A DNA stretch of 64,000 bases from NCBI GenBank assembly GCA_030323885.1, contig CM059194.1, positions 29,236,363 to 29,300,362 on the forward strand. Direction: 5' to 3'. The DNA is from Branchipolynoe longqiensis. Taxonomy: Eukaryota > Annelida > Polychaeta > Phyllodocida > Polynoidae. Under the pieces are notes generated by a model. It saw only the letters and a program-made list of their open reading frames with translations, ran no database searches and had not been told where the DNA came from. The position numbers and the translations under genes were made by a program. Positions 46,705-58,790 of the stretch are shown one piece after another (the stretch's first letter is position 1; each line of letters opens with the position of its first letter).

Positions 46705-47927
46705 ATGAAAGCTCATGCAGGCGGAAGATTTTCCAAGGAGTTGTTGGCGACAGGTCAACGTCGGGGCCCGTCTCCAGTGGCTGGCCCGTCAGGCCGACAT
46801 TCAAAGTCGCCCTTGTCGACGACCGGACGAATATTGGGTGCTTCTGGATCCTCGCTGTCGACGGTGAGTGGTGTAGTCCAGGAGGTGTCGTTGGAGGATA
46901 TCGCCCACCTTCTGGACACAAAACTTAATGCTGTGGCTACGCCTATCATTGCCAGACTGAACTGTTTGGAGTCTGCTACTACCAACTCACCGTTGCTGTT
47001 GTCTGACTTGGGGGAGGCGGATGTGTCGACACGGTCGCCGGTTGACACATCGGTTAGACGCACGCGACGAAAGTCAGGTTCGTCGACACGGCATTGTGTG
47101 GGTTGTGGCGAAACAGAGTTTGATAATGTTGCACAGGCATTTGGCGGGGATGACAATGATATTCATGGTGTACTGAATAAGGTGGTGAAAGCTAGCTTAG
47201 AGGACACGAGTCGGGTGTTGTCATTGGAAGGTTGTGATGGCAACGCATCCGACTCCGATGATGAACTCATGAAGGATCTGCTAAGAGTATCGGGTGCTAA
47301 GGCCCGGAAAGCAGCATCTAAAGGTAAGCTGTTGCCATATAGATATGTAATACGTGGTGAAAGGAAGGGGAAAGTGTCACAGGGGCAGGCAACATGGTAT
47401 GAGTATTTTGCGGCGATTCGCAGGATGATTCGTAGAGGAGACGTTCCAGTGTCATGAGTGCCGAAGTTAGAGGCTCATATGGACTCTCTGTTCGACATGG
47501 CACAGAACTATACCTGGGAGACCTGCCTGGCGTACTCAGAAAGGGTGTTTAATATGATTTCCCAATATGTCTTCCAAACGGGTGGGATGACGTCAGTTTG
47601 ATCCAAGATATCAGATGTGACGAGAGCAGCCTGGGTCGGCGCATCGTCCGGCCTGTAGTGCGCCCCAGTAAGGAGGGCTCCTATAACGGGGACTACAATA
47701 GGGAGGTGGATGGCCGTGTGTGCACGATCTGGAATCGTGGGAAGGACTGTGGTTTTGTGTCTAGCCATGGCGTAGGTAAAGACCGGTTCATTCATATTTG
47801 CACTTGGTGTGCCATTAACTTGCACCGTAAACACTACCACAAAGAAGTGGATTGCAAGAGTAAGGGACGTGCACGTGATGTCAATAGCGTTGATGGTGTC
47901 AGTACGGCACCCGTGAAAAATCTTTAG
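46705..47927 (+). pseudogene. Gag of the + strand YR retrotransposon
   Basis: The first frame (46705-47457) has a basic N-terminus, an acidic middle (DASDSDDE-like region near residue 190) and GQATWYEYFAAIRRMIRRGD. After an in-frame TGA at 47455 the same frame goes on with VPKLEAHMDSLFDMAQNYTW until a frameshift near 47575. The last part (47598-47927) has a cysteine/histidine knuckle: C-TIWNRGKDC, then HICTWC, then H-KEVDC. The same knuckle pattern is found in the gag of the 58-63 kb element. Role: nucleocapsid-like RNA binding. Confidence 0.7.
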
Positions 47928-50861
47928 TGTGCAGTCGGCGTGGGGCCGTACAAGATGTTTCTGACGTGGGCATGGCTGCTGGGATTCTCTCGCCGACTCG
48001 CTCGTTGGAGAGGGGCGTCGATGACAGTGCGTACGTCATGCCATGCAAGTCAGCTCTTCCGGTCAACAATCAAGAATTTCAGGTCAGTGTGGGTGTGTCT
48101 GAGTCACACTCTCAGTTATCTTTAAATATGCTGTCCCATTTACAACCACAGACGGTTCCCATCAGTAGCTGTGTACAAGGGTCGGCTCTGGGTGGGCAAG
48201 CGTGCTTGCCCGCACTAATAGTTACCAATAAGCGTAGTTGCCCTGTTGCATTATTTGATAATACGGTGTGTAAACGTGCGTTGCCATGCTGTGTCACTAA
48301 CCGCGCTATGCGCGGTGTACAGCGTCAGGGATGTGGACCGGGGAGATATCGCTGGTTTAACCGACGTATTCGATCTTGTACTATGCTATCTGATAAGTTG
48401 GGTGTCATAAATGGTAAGGGGGCAGCGTGTTTAAACATATCAGCGAGTGCTTCGCCCCGTACTGGCCTGAAAGCTCCGGCAGAGGATGCGCCGTCGATAC
48501 GGGATGGACACAGATGTCTCTGTACTCTAGGTCACTCGGCCTTGCACGCTACTGACAATGTTGCTGGCGTCGCTCCCATTCAATTGCATGGTCGCCAGTA
48601 CCCGATTGGTTTGGGGGTTGTGGACACTGATGCTGCTGCTCATGCGTCAATTGTGCCTATGAAGTTGTGTCCGGCTTCCGCACCTTACTCTATGGTTGAT
48701 CCATCCATCAACTCTGTGCATTATCCACCCTCTGGTTGCACCACACACAGTGCTAATCAGCACTCGCCAGTGGCACTTGCTTGCCCTGCCCATGTTGTAT
48801 CGGTATCAGATACGAGTTCTCAGTTATATGATCACCTTGTTATTTCTCGGTTGGGGGTCGGGGTGTCTCACCCCCCTGTTGTTGACGATTGTGTTGCTCC
48901 GTTGAATAATAACGTTGTTGCTGATGTTGATTGTTCATCTGTTACCCCCGTTCAAGGGACAGATTTCTTGTGTGGAAATGTTAATGCTAGCTTAAGCAGT
49001 TCGTTGATTCAAGGGGAGCGAGCCTTGCCTCCCATGATGGATTCGCCCCCTACTGTTGTTACTGTTGATTGTATGTTTGATCAGGATGAGGCCGCGCCAG
49101 GTACCCCTGACTTTAATGAACTTTCTCCTGCTGACTATAAATGTATTTTAGTTAGCTTCTGGCCTCAGTGGAGTACGCCAAACATAGGGTGTGAGTTTTA
49201 TCGATCTATTTATGATGCTGTGCGGGCGACAGGCTTGCCTAATTACCTAGCTGCGCGTGTCCCAGTCCCGTCGGGTCTCGTTATTAGTAAATGGAGGTCA
49301 TTGCTAGTTAATTTTGAAGATGGGGATTTGTTAGATTTTTTGGAGTTTGGCTGGCCTGCCAACTACACTGGCAAGTCTGCTCCAGTGTCAACCGAGACTA
49401 ACCATTGTTACCTTGAGGAAGATTTGTTTTGGTTGGATAAATATGTGACCACTGAGGTTGGTCACCATGCACTGTTTGGCCCATTCCACCACCCACCTTT
49501 TTCGCCATGGGCGCAGGTCAGCCCCATTATGACCCGCCCAAAAAAGAACACCAAGGAGCATAGGATAATCGTGGATCTCAGTTTTCCTAAGGGCCGGGGG
49601 GTTAATGCTGGAATTGTAAAGGGTTTTTATCAGGGTAATAGGTTTTGCTTTACGTTACCGACTATTATGACTCTGGCCGAGGAAGTCACTAAATTGGGAA
49701 GTGGGTGTTTTATGTGGTCTATTGACTTGGCCAGACCTTATAGACAGTTAAGGGCTTGCCCGTTGAGCGTGCCACTGTATGGTATTAAGGTGCGTGATCA
49801 ATTTTATTTTGATATTGAGCCACCTTTCGGTTGTCGAACATCTTGTATGGCCTGCGCAAGGACGACATCGGCGGTCGTTCATTTAATGCGGGAAAAGGTT
49901 TTTTTTGTTGGCATGCTATCTTGACGATTTTGTGGGGGTGGAGGTTTCTTTTCAAAGGGCGCTAGATGGGTATAATTCGATTATTGCACTCTGTAAGGTA
50001 CTTGGTCTGGAGTTGTCGATTAAGAAGTGCACAGCTCCGGATACGATTATGCAATGGCTGGGGTTTGAGTTGGATTCAGGCGCTATGGAATTGAGAATAC
50101 CAAAAACTAAGCTGGCTGACATTTTGGCAGAGTGCCGCAAATGGAAGGTCGGCTCTAAAGTTAGCAGGAAAAAGGTTCAGCGGCTAGTGGGGAGGCTGCA
50201 GTGTGTATCGAGGTGTATCAGGCACTCACGGGTGTTTATGAATAGAATTCTGAAATTTTTGCGGGAAACTCCTTTCGTAGGTAATAGCATAGTTACAATT
50301 GAGTTAGTTAGGGACGTGACATGGTTCCTACGCTTCGCGGAAGGTAGTAATGGGCTTGTCCTGCTGAGATCATTCCCTAAAAAATCTTGGGTGATAGAGT
50401 GCGACTCATCTCTGCTTGCCGGTGGCGGCCACAGTGGCACACATTATTTTTCTTCTCTGTACTCTTCTGAATTACTTGCCAATATCAACTTACATATTTC
50501 ACAGCTAGAGGCCATTAATCTCGTAGTGGCTCTTAAGGTGCTATGCCCACCCCATCCTGAGGAGTTCGTTATTATCGTTAATACCGATAATGAGACCTCC
50601 CAACAAGTGTTGTCTGCTGGTGCTGGAAAAGACCCCGTCTTGTGTGCTTGCGCCAGAGAGATCTGGAAATTTGCCGCCCTTCACTGCTGCGAGGTCCAGG
50701 TGGTACACAAGCCGGGGAAAGATTTGGTGCTTGCAGATGCGCTGAGTCGGTTGTTCTTCGACCCGAAGGCGAAATTATTGGCGCGTTCGCTTTGCACTGC
50801 CCGTGGCCTAACTGAAGTGAATGTTACTCATGATAACAATGTTCTTGATATGTACTTATAA
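47927..50861 (+). pseudogene. RT/RNase H polyprotein of the + strand YR retrotransposon (one frameshift)
   Basis: Two overlapping frames, 47927-49924 and 49905-50861, together cover a complete protein. The N-terminal part has the YR-type box LPNYLAARVPVPSG and GWPANYTG. The RT has SPIMTRPKK, RIIVDLSFPKGRGVNAG, PFGCRTS and the active site YLDDFVGVE just past the shift at a T8 run. SIDLARPYRQLR has P where relatives have A. The RNase H has WVIECDSSLLAGGG, QLEAINLVVAL, NTDNETSQQ and LADALSR, giving the D-E-D-D set. A single-base change at the T8 run could also be a sequencing error. Confidence 0.82.
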
Positions 50862-50920
50862 TTGCCTGCTCGGTCTAATTTTCTTTGTTGGCTTTCTCCC
50901 TCGCAGAAAAGGAATGTGCT

Positions 50921-51862
50921 ATGGTTAGAAGGCTGAGCATGTTTTTCAGGGCAGGACTATCCGCTGGGACGTGGAGGAACAAAAGGGTGCATTTTGAGGA
51001 GTACTTGAGCTTTTGCAAGGATAGCGAGGTTAACCCCAAATACCCGAAGCTAAAAACGGTAATGTTATATACTTTATATCTGAATGATCGGTTGAAGACG
51101 GAGGGAGCCATTAAAAACTATTTGTGTGGGGCAAAGTCCTGGGTGAGATTAGTAAGGGGACGGTGGAATGTTTTTGATAGCTATGCACTTTCAATATTAA
51201 GGAATGGGGTGTGTAAACTTAAGAATAACATTGTAAATAAAGCGTACCCGCTGAGGATAAGACATGTAAAAATGATAATATTAAAATGTAGAAAAATGGG
51301 CTCCTATGGACTTGTATTTATTGCTGCGTTACTAATTGGCTATACATGCTTACTAAGACAATCTAACTTGTTCTATTCTGAGATACTGGGTGATGGCGGT
51401 CACACGTTGCTGGGCGAAGACATTGAGGCACACAAGACGTATCTACTAGTGCATATCCGGAGCACAAAAACGGTATGCAAGCCGAGGAAGAGCTACCACG
51501 TAAAGCTACCCGCGGTACGTCACTCACTCTTCTGTCCCGTACGTGCTTGGACAGAGTACTGTTGACTCACTCCACCGCATAAGGGCGCCCCAGCATTTGC
51601 ACTCGCGAACGGGGAACCCCTGACTAGTCTGACATTCGTCAGATGCATCCGGCTAATACTGAAGGGAGCCAACGTCAGCGGGTGGCCAATGGTGACAGCT
51701 CACAGTCTACGTCGGGGAGCTTCTCAAGAATATGCAAGAGTGGGAGTCCCCTTGAACTGCATAAGACTGTTAGGACGATGGAAGTCTAATAGCATATTTG
51801 ACTACGTGAATAAAAACCTTGTAAGTAAAGGACCATCTGCTCTCCTGTCCCAATTTGGCTGA
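50921..51862 (+). pseudogene. Tyrosine recombinase of the + strand YR retrotransposon (in-frame TGA)
   Basis: The N-terminal SAM-like part contains SAGTWRNKRVHFEEYL. The catalytic part has CLLRQSNLFYSE (arginine), SLRRGAS after AH (H-x-x-R) and SNSIFDYVN (tyrosine). One TGA at 51563-51565 interrupts the frame after RAWTEYC, and the frame then runs open to 51862. The recombinase inserts circular cDNA without target duplication in this group. The start at 50921 is the first ATG that fits the conserved alignment. Confidence 0.8.
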
Positions 51863-52740
51863 GAGCTCGATGGTCCATGTCCTGTTGTATGTGACAAATG
51901 CTTAAATAGTCTGTGTGATATGTGCCTGCCTGGTGTGCCTCAAGAGTGTGACCGCTATCAAACATTTCTGCTGCTTCTGCCTTCAATCTCAAGAATGCCT
52001 TGAAATACATATAGAACTCTAAACATTTAATTGATTAATAGTCAGTCAAATTAACATCATCCTGCATATAAGTAATCGTCATTAGAGAGCATTAATTGTT
52101 CTTCTGAGTTGTACTATGTTGGAAGATAGTTAGACTAGCTTGGCAAGTAGTCCTCTGTACTGAGTGACTGGCCAGTGATCATTGTTAGCTATTGATAGAG
52201 ATATCAGTGGCTACTGTAAAAATTTATTAAGATGGTTTAATAAATTTATTGGCCCAAAAATATATATCGGTGTCTGGTTTTTGAATTATCCTTTCAGATT
52301 TGTTTGTATCATGAAAGTATGAAGTATTTCGTTTGAAACCAATCGAATGCGATCAGAATCTAGACTAAACTTCTACAGAAACTCCAGATGGATGCATAGG
52401 CATTGGAATAGGACATGAAACAGTGATAGATTTACCCCGTACTTGTAGTAGTATCTAAATAGATCAATTTGTGTAATTGCAAGAAAGGAAAATGTGGAAA
52501 GTCCAGTCACTGCCTAGTACACCACTTTTTCTTTACTAATACTACTCATACACAGATCACTGTTGGTGGTGTTGGGATATTTATTAGTGTCGTTTTCAAG
52601 ACGAAGAAAAAGCATTGGCCTAGAAAGTTAAAAATAGCGAATGGTAGACAGGAAGTGTGAACACTTATTTGTCTCTCATTTTTGCTTGAGTGCAAGTAAA
52701 TAAGCAACACAAGGAATAATTAGTAGCATGTGGTGAATAA
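51863..52740. other. Sequence 3' of the YR element
   Basis: No gene was recognised. It may include the element's 3' terminal repeats, but no matching copy was found upstream of gag. Confidence 0.45.
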
Positions 52741-52830
52741 GGGGTCAAATTGAATGAATTTATTGACTCGGCATCAATAACATTTTGTGGGAGACTTCCA
52801 TATATTTATGATCTTGTTTGAGAAACTGTG

Positions 52831-55461
52831 TTAACGTAACTTTGAAATGGCTCTGGGTTTTACTAGTTTGAGAGTATGGCCTCGACTGCCTTCTCTTTTA
52901 TTCAAGGTGAAAAATTGGTTCATATCTATTTGATCAAAACCTTTCATAATTTTAAATACTTCAATTATGTCACTTCTTTTCCTTCTGTAGGAAAGGGTAG
53001 GAAGTTTCAATTTCCTAAGCCTTTGTTCATAGGGTAAGTCCTTTATAACTGCAACTAATTTCGTTGCACGTCTTTTCGATCTGCAGAATATCTTTCCGAA
53101 AAATTGGGCTCCAAATTTGTGGACAGTATTCCAAAATTGGCCTAACAAGAGACTTAAATAGAATGAGAAAATTGTTCTTGTTGAGGCAATGGAAAGTTCT
53201 TTTAATTATTCCTACTCTCTGGTTAGCATTTGAGATGATAGTCCTCATGTGTTTCTGAAAGGAGAGTTGGGAGTCGAAGGTTACGCCCAAGTCTTTTTCA
53301 TAGCTGTCTTGTTGCAGGACAGTGTTCTTCATATCATAGGCATAATGAGGATTATTTTTCCCGTAATGAATAATTTTGCACTTCTTTTCATTGAAGGGCA
53401 ATTGCCATTTCTCTGACCATTGTGCGAGTTTCAGAATATCCTCTTGCAAGAGATTTTTATCTCTTACATCTTTTATGGCTCGAAAGACTTTTGTGTCATC
53501 CGCAAATATTTTTAGGTTTGATGAGACACTGCCTGGCAGGTCATTTATAAATATTATGAATAATATTGGTCCCAGCACACTTCCCTGAGGTATTCCTGAG
53601 GTGACATTCTTAAAGGAAGAATTTTTATTACCTACGACTACCCTTTGCTTTCTCTCAGACAGGAGGTCCTGTATCCATTCAGAAATTGATCCGGATATTC
53701 CCAGAGTTTTGATTTTGTTTAATAGACTTGGACTAGTTTTATCCCCTATCAAAGGCTTTGGAGAAGTCCAGATAGATGGTGTCCCATGCCAGGCCATGAT
53801 CCAGCCAGTTAGTCAAAATTTTCATCACTTCTAGTAGTTGTGTCAGGCAAGATTTGCCTCCAGTGAATCCGTGTTGGCCTGGAGATATCAATCATAGTTT
53901 TTCCAAGTGTTCTACGACACGATCTCAGATTATTCTTTCTAGCATTTTACAGCATAGGGAGGTTAAACTCACGGGTCTATAATTTGATGCCAGGCGTTTT
54001 GGTCCCTTTTTATGCAGGGGTTTGACATCAGCATCTTTCCATTGTTTGGGTATTTTCCTTTTAAATAGGCTTTTACGGAATAGAGATCTCAAAATGGGTC
54101 CAATTTGCTCAGAACACTCTTTGATGATTTTTGCATGGATCCCATCTGGCCCAGGTGCCTTGGAGACACTTAGTTTTTCAATTAATTTTTCTACTTTACC
54201 GTCTGTTATATCAACGTCACTGATGAATTCTGTGACTCCTGAATCTGGAGAGGGTGGGATATTATCTGTATTTTCATTGGTAAACACACTGACGAAGAAC
54301 TCATTGAGTAGTTCAGCTTTGCCTTCATCTATGATTAGTTTGTCGTCACTATTGGCTAGAACTGGTATGCCATTGCCCATTTTTTGATTTATGTGAAGCA
54401 TAACTCCATAAATTTTTCGAGTTATTTTTAATGTCTTGGACAATTTTGCCCTCAAAAGTCTCTTTGTGTCCACTGACAATGTCATTTGCGGCATTCCTAG
54501 TGATAGTGTATTTTTCCCAATTTTCCAATGTCTTAATATTGAAGTAGACATTCCATGCTTTGTTTTTCAATTTTCTGGAGTACCAAGGAGGTTGTTTCCT
54601 GGTTGTGAATTTTCTTAGTGGTACGTGCCTTTTGATAGCACCTGACAACACATTTTGAAACAGGTCCCAGCACTCTTGCACATTTCTTTCCTTAAATTTA
54701 TTTAGCAAGTCTTGGGACATGATATCATTACTCATGGCAATGTAATCCACTCTATAATATGAGTATCTTAGTGGGATGGTCTCATTTTCTGTTTCAACAT
54801 CAATTTTAAAGGATATGACAGCATGATCACTCTTTCCGATCGGGGCACCTATCCTGATGTCATCTATAAGATTATCCTTATTGGAAATGACCCAGTCCAA
54901 GGGATTTGGGGTCTCATTTCCTCTGAACCTGGTTGGTTCCTGAATAAATTGTTGCAGGAAACAGTCATTTAGGTGGTCGAAAATAATCCGCGCATAATGG
55001 TCATCACGGCAATGTAAGATGCCAGTGGCCCAGTCGATTTCTTTTAAGTTAAAATCCCCAATGATAACCAGGTTATCATGTTTCATTTCTTTTACCTCAT
55101 TGACTAATTCTAGAAGAGCATTATTGTTTTGCTCACTGCTAGATGGGCTACGGTAAATACATCCTAAAATGGTTATGACTCCATCAGTAAGAATTTCACA
55201 CCAAATTGATTTGTCAAAAACGTTTTTTGGTGTGAAATGAGTTGCTATCAAATGATTTGCAACGTACATTATCGTACCTCTTTTCTCTAATGAGTTGGTA
55301 AGTAGATAATATCCATTTATTTCCAAGCTTAATTTACTGATCTTGTATAATCTATTTTTTGGACATACTTCGTTGAGGCATATGTCAGGTCTCAAAGAAC
55401 TGATTTCAACTTCCAGTAATGACTTTTTAGTGCTAGTTAAGACATCTATGTTGGTGTACAT
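52831..55461 (-). pseudogene. LINE ORF2: AP endonuclease and reverse transcriptase
   Basis: Frame 55461-54349 is an APE-type endonuclease (RPDICLNEV, GCIYRSPSSS, LVIIGDFNLKEIDW, GKSDHAVISF). The RT follows in three frames: 54551-53925 has KAPGPDGIHAKIIK and NYRPVSLTS; a short middle section has GFTGGKSCLTQLL and YLDFSKAFD; 53797-52831 has GIPQGSVLGPILFIIFINDL, the FADDTK active site and EKDLGVTFDSQLSFQKH. The end has YEQRLRKLKLPTLSYRRKR. Frame breaks lie near 54400-54500, 53750-53920 and 53030-53150. Diagnostic order and motifs fit the CR1 group. Confidence 0.82.
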
Positions 55462-55508
55462 AACTTCTAAGGTTTATATTTTGTTTACTTTATAGTCTAT
55501 TCTATGAT

Positions 55509-56702
55509 CTATTTTTCCTGACCTTGCTTTCTTATTTTTAACTCTTTTATGTTCCAGGGAGGACCCCGGACCTTGTATATCCGGTTTTTTGACCGATCAG
55601 TTTTTTTCTTAGCAGCTTGTACATGTTCGCTAAGAGCTTTACGATCTTCTTTGTCGAGATCGTAACATACTCCTAAGTTCTTTACTTTATCGGGAGCATC
55701 CTTGAGTTTGTTCAAGTTGCTCATAACAGACTCCTGTGTTTCAACTGAGTCAAATATAACTTTGAGAGGTCTCTTTAATTTCTGACCCTCCTTATATTGG
55801 CCGAGTCGGAATGCGTTTTTCGGTCGCGCTTCTATGCCGATGGCTTGTAGCAAATCGTCTACCAACCCTAGATCATGGGTTGTCCTGGGTGTTTGTTTAT
55901 TCACTACTGATTTTTTCAGGTGCCCTGTGAATGATTACATTCATGGCCCTCTCTTGGCGATTTTTTTCGGTCGCTTTCTCCATGACTTTTTGAGCCACAA
56001 TGGTTTTTTTCACAACTGCCTCTATAGGGCTGGATTTGGCGATGGAACGTGTCTCTTTTTGTTCCCCGGTCTTGTTGCTTTGAGCTACATCAGACCAGAG
56101 TTTTGTTATATTTTTCTCGATGGACATGTTTACGTCCGTCTTCAGTTCGCCGAAGCACTGCTTTATTAGAGTTGGCAGCACCTGTTCCATCGACTTAGAT
56201 ACTTGGGCTTGGATGGATGATTCCAAGTCCTCTACTTTCTTTGCCATTGTGTTTAGGTCAGGTTGGGGTTGTTTCTGGCCAACTAGACTTTCTTTAGCTT
56301 TTAGCAGCAGTGTTTTTGCCGATTGCTCACAATAGCTGAATGCCCAGAAAAAAAAAGGTTTTTTTATTTTAGGAACACTGCCTCTTCTTCGCTAAGTTTC
56401 ATGCAAGTGTTGCACATCCATTTAGAGCAGAAATTGCATTCTACCCACATTCCCTTTGATTTTGTTGTGCCGCACTCTCCACAACAGGAAGACTTTGTAG
56501 AGTCGCATTTGTTTTGTATGTCACTGTTTGTGACAGCATTTTGTTTGTCACTGTCACTGATGCCGATTTCAATGGCTTCCCTAGCAATGTTGTCATATGG
56601 TGGTTTTTCAATTTTTGGGCCGTCTTTTTTGTCCTTTCGCGCTGCCGGTGTGGCCGTCTCAGCTGCCACAAAGCTGATATGCCAAATGTCGCTTCTGCGC
56701 AT
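55509..56702 (-). pseudogene. LINE ORF1 with PHD-type zinc finger
   Basis: 56702-56364 contains a C-x2-C ... C-x2-C ... C-x2-C pattern (SSCCGECG, WVECNFCSKWMCNTCMKL) like PHD fingers in CR1-type ORF1 proteins. 56247-55897 has a coiled-coil-like KKVEDLESSIQAQV stretch. 55904-55509 has an RRM-like/C-terminal part (GLVDDLLQAIGIEARP, KVRGPPWN). A frame break near 56340, at an A9 run, separates the first part. Confidence 0.72.
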
Positions 56703-56762
56703 GCGTCAGAATCCAACAGCGTCGTCTGCGCATGCGTCAAAACTGAGCCAGTCTCAAGCTGT

Positions 56763-56842
56763 TTGAATATTCACTACAAGCGTGGCCTAAGACTGTTCAC
56801 TAAGACACTACAAGCGTGGCCTAAGACTGTTCGCTAAGACAT
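56763..56842 (+). repeat. Two-copy tandem repeat upstream of the exon at 56874
   Basis: CACTACAAGCGTGGCCTAAG with ACTGTTC(A/G)CTAAGAC is present twice in direct order, at about 36-bp spacing. It sits in the presumed 5' region of the next gene. Confidence 0.75.
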
Positions 56843-56873
56843 ATTTGTATATTAACCACAAGTACAATCAACA

Positions 56874-57024
56874 ATGGCGCATCTACTGGTAAAGTTCAAG
56901 GCCCACACTGAGAATGCAGGACGCCTGATTCATTATCTTCGTACTCAGACATATCCAGCAGGAGGAGGCAAAGAGATCAGAAAACTGAAGCACCAAGTGT
57001 CAACACACTACTGGGATGCAGACG
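56874..57024 (+). CDS. Putative first coding exon of another host gene
   Basis: An ATG in the context ACAATGGCG opens 50 codons and a GTATGT donor ends it in phase 1. The peptide has MAHLLVKFKAHTENAGRLIH, then YLRTQTYPAGGGKEIRKLKH and QVSTHYWDAD. The spacing of Y-L-x-T-x-x-Y-P, a basic helix and a final aromatic strand resembles the region before the H2C2 zinc finger of integrases, as in GIN1-like proteins; this is an inference. No following exon was found in the window. It could also be part of an unrecognised transposon. Confidence 0.5.
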
Positions 57025-58259
57025 GTATGTACTAACTAATTAAACTATCTCTCTATCACTTATTCTATGTTTCTTTGTGTGCCAGGAGATTTTATTGTCT
57101 ATTTTATTGTCTATTTGCACGTAAGGACGTTTCACGCCGATGTGTCACTGACACGAGGTACATGATGTAGGTACGTGCACATCCGCGCTCTACGCGACTT
57201 TTCTGCCAAATATCTGTTCCTGGAAAAAACGTTCTGGTAACAGATGGGTCCACCAAAAAGCTTGCAGAGGGGTCCCCCAAAATGCTATCCTCATGAATTT
57301 CAGCCTATGATGTAGATGAAATGTCCATCTACAACCTCATGTTTACAATTTGCAAATCCGTTCACATTTTCTGTGTCTGTGCACATTCAGAAGATTTGAC
57401 TTTATTTCAACACTCAAACTCCACCTTCTATATATCTTGGGTAGCTTTAAAAAGTATATGGACATTTAAATCTGTTATTAATTGACCATTGTGTGAAGTT
57501 TCATGATGCTGTAAGGTCGAAAAGGTACTTTGCTAGGTCCCCAAATGTTCAGTGTTATTATAAGATCAATCATATCAATGACAACCAAAAATCCACAAAT
57601 ATGTCACTAATGTGTGCATTTAATTTTATTCTAATGGGTGGAATCAACAGGAGATAGGCATCTACTTGCACTGAAAATTTCATTCAGATATCTCGATTAT
57701 TTAGGAAGTTAGAACAAAAAATGTTCTTTCCAACAATGCCATTCGTTTTCAGATAGGTTTGGTTTGAAAATTTTGTCCACATTGCTAGTACATGCACTAG
57801 CCTTCGCGGCGATCGGCGGTATTCACACATACCTACTTTCATTCCGCCTGGCGCCAATTCTGAGTGCGTTGGCACAATTTCCCCAAACTCAACACTATAT
57901 AAGATTAATCATGGCTACACGTTCCAGTTAACTAAAAAAAAATTCTAGATTGATATAAAAGGGTGATTTTGCCGGTTGAAATTGAGTGAAAATTTTGAAA
58001 TTATGATTGGAATAGCAAAACGTCACCAAATTGAAATATTGTTAAACTAAGCTGTAAAGGGATTCCCATACTACATAATATACAAAAATCATCAAGATTG
58101 ACCAATGCAAACCTTTTAAACGACTATTTGCACGTAATGTTGTGCGATTGGCTGGATCAGTTTTGTTGTAAGAAAATAGTCGCCGTTTGCGCACATGACA
58201 TACCTACGTGACTAGCTATGTACGAAAATCGCCGATCGCCGCGAAGCAGTTCTAGCTAC
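57025..58259. other. Intron or intergenic sequence
   Basis: AT-rich. No exon, RNA gene or repeat boundary was recognised. Confidence 0.5.
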
Positions 58260-58428
58260 GATCTGGACAGGAAGCCCGAGACGGAGGTGGGGGAAAGAAG
58301 GGTTTATTACATAAGATAATGGCGCAGGGTACAAAGGCGAACAGCAATGTTATAAGTCAATCGACCTGCTCCAGGTCCGCCGAGGGGGACGGAAGACTCT
58401 GGGAGGAGGTAGGCCCGGGAGCCGACCC
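58260..58428 (-). repeat. Split direct repeat B2 (3' end of element)
   Basis: 169 bp matching B1 at 58620-58790 except for an AG gap near its start and G/T at one site. It contains the complement of AATAAA (58303-58308), a likely poly(A) signal. It includes a duplicate of the last codons of the recombinase gene. Confidence 0.9.
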
Positions 58429-58495
58429 CCTAATGGGTTAAGAGAGAGCAATAAGGCTAGTTAAGAGAGTACAATCAGAGGGTGGGTGGGTGAGG

Positions 58496-58619
58496 TAAAT
58501 CCATATGCTACGGAAGCCGGGACCCGAATGCAGGTCAGAGGGGAAGGGGGAAGGGAGCATGCATGAGGGCCCGCCTCGGGCCTCCCGCCAGATCAACCAC
58601 AATTCGGAAATTATGGGCC
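58496..58619 (-). repeat. Split direct repeat A2
   Basis: 124 bp, starting TAAATCCATATGCTACGG and ending ATTATGGGCC on +. It matches A1 at 63512-63635 with only a couple of differences. It directly abuts B1. Confidence 0.92.
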
Positions 58620-58790
58620 GATCTGGACAGAGGAAGCCCGAGACGGAGGTGGGTGAAAGAAGGGTTTATTACATAAGATAATGGCGCAGGGTACAAAGGC
58701 GAACAGCAATGTTATAAGTCAATCGACCTGCTCCAGGTCCGCCGAGGGGGACGGAAGACTCTGGGAGGAGGTAGGCCCGGGAGCCGACCC
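58620..58790 (-). repeat. Split direct repeat B1
   Basis: 171 bp overlapping the 3' end of the recombinase ORF, which stops at 58719. It has an AATAAA complement at 58665-58670. Confidence 0.9.

Larger units (their letters stand above)
46630..51880 (+). mobile_element. DIRS/Ngaro-type YR retrotransposon, slightly decayed
   Basis: Gag (46705-47927), RT/RNase H (47927-50861) and tyrosine recombinase (50921-51862) lie in order on +. There is no integrase or aspartic protease. Disabling changes are few: TGA at 47455, a frameshift near 47575, a frameshift at a T8 run near 49905 and TGA at 51563. A TATA-like ACTATAAAA lies near 46643. Terminal repeats were not identified, so the ends are approximate. 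Confidence 0.8.
52745..56755 (-). mobile_element. CR1-like LINE, near full length but frameshifted
   Basis: ORF1 and ORF2 lie in order on the minus strand, and the 3' end carries AATAAATTCATTCAATTTG-type short repeats as in CR1/L2 tails. The 5' end abuts sequence just upstream of the exon at 56874. At least three frame breaks are visible. Confidence 0.8.

Noticed and set aside
46630..51880. Split direct repeats for the + strand YR element
   Set aside because: I looked for matching blocks before gag and after the recombinase and found none I could support, so none are reported.
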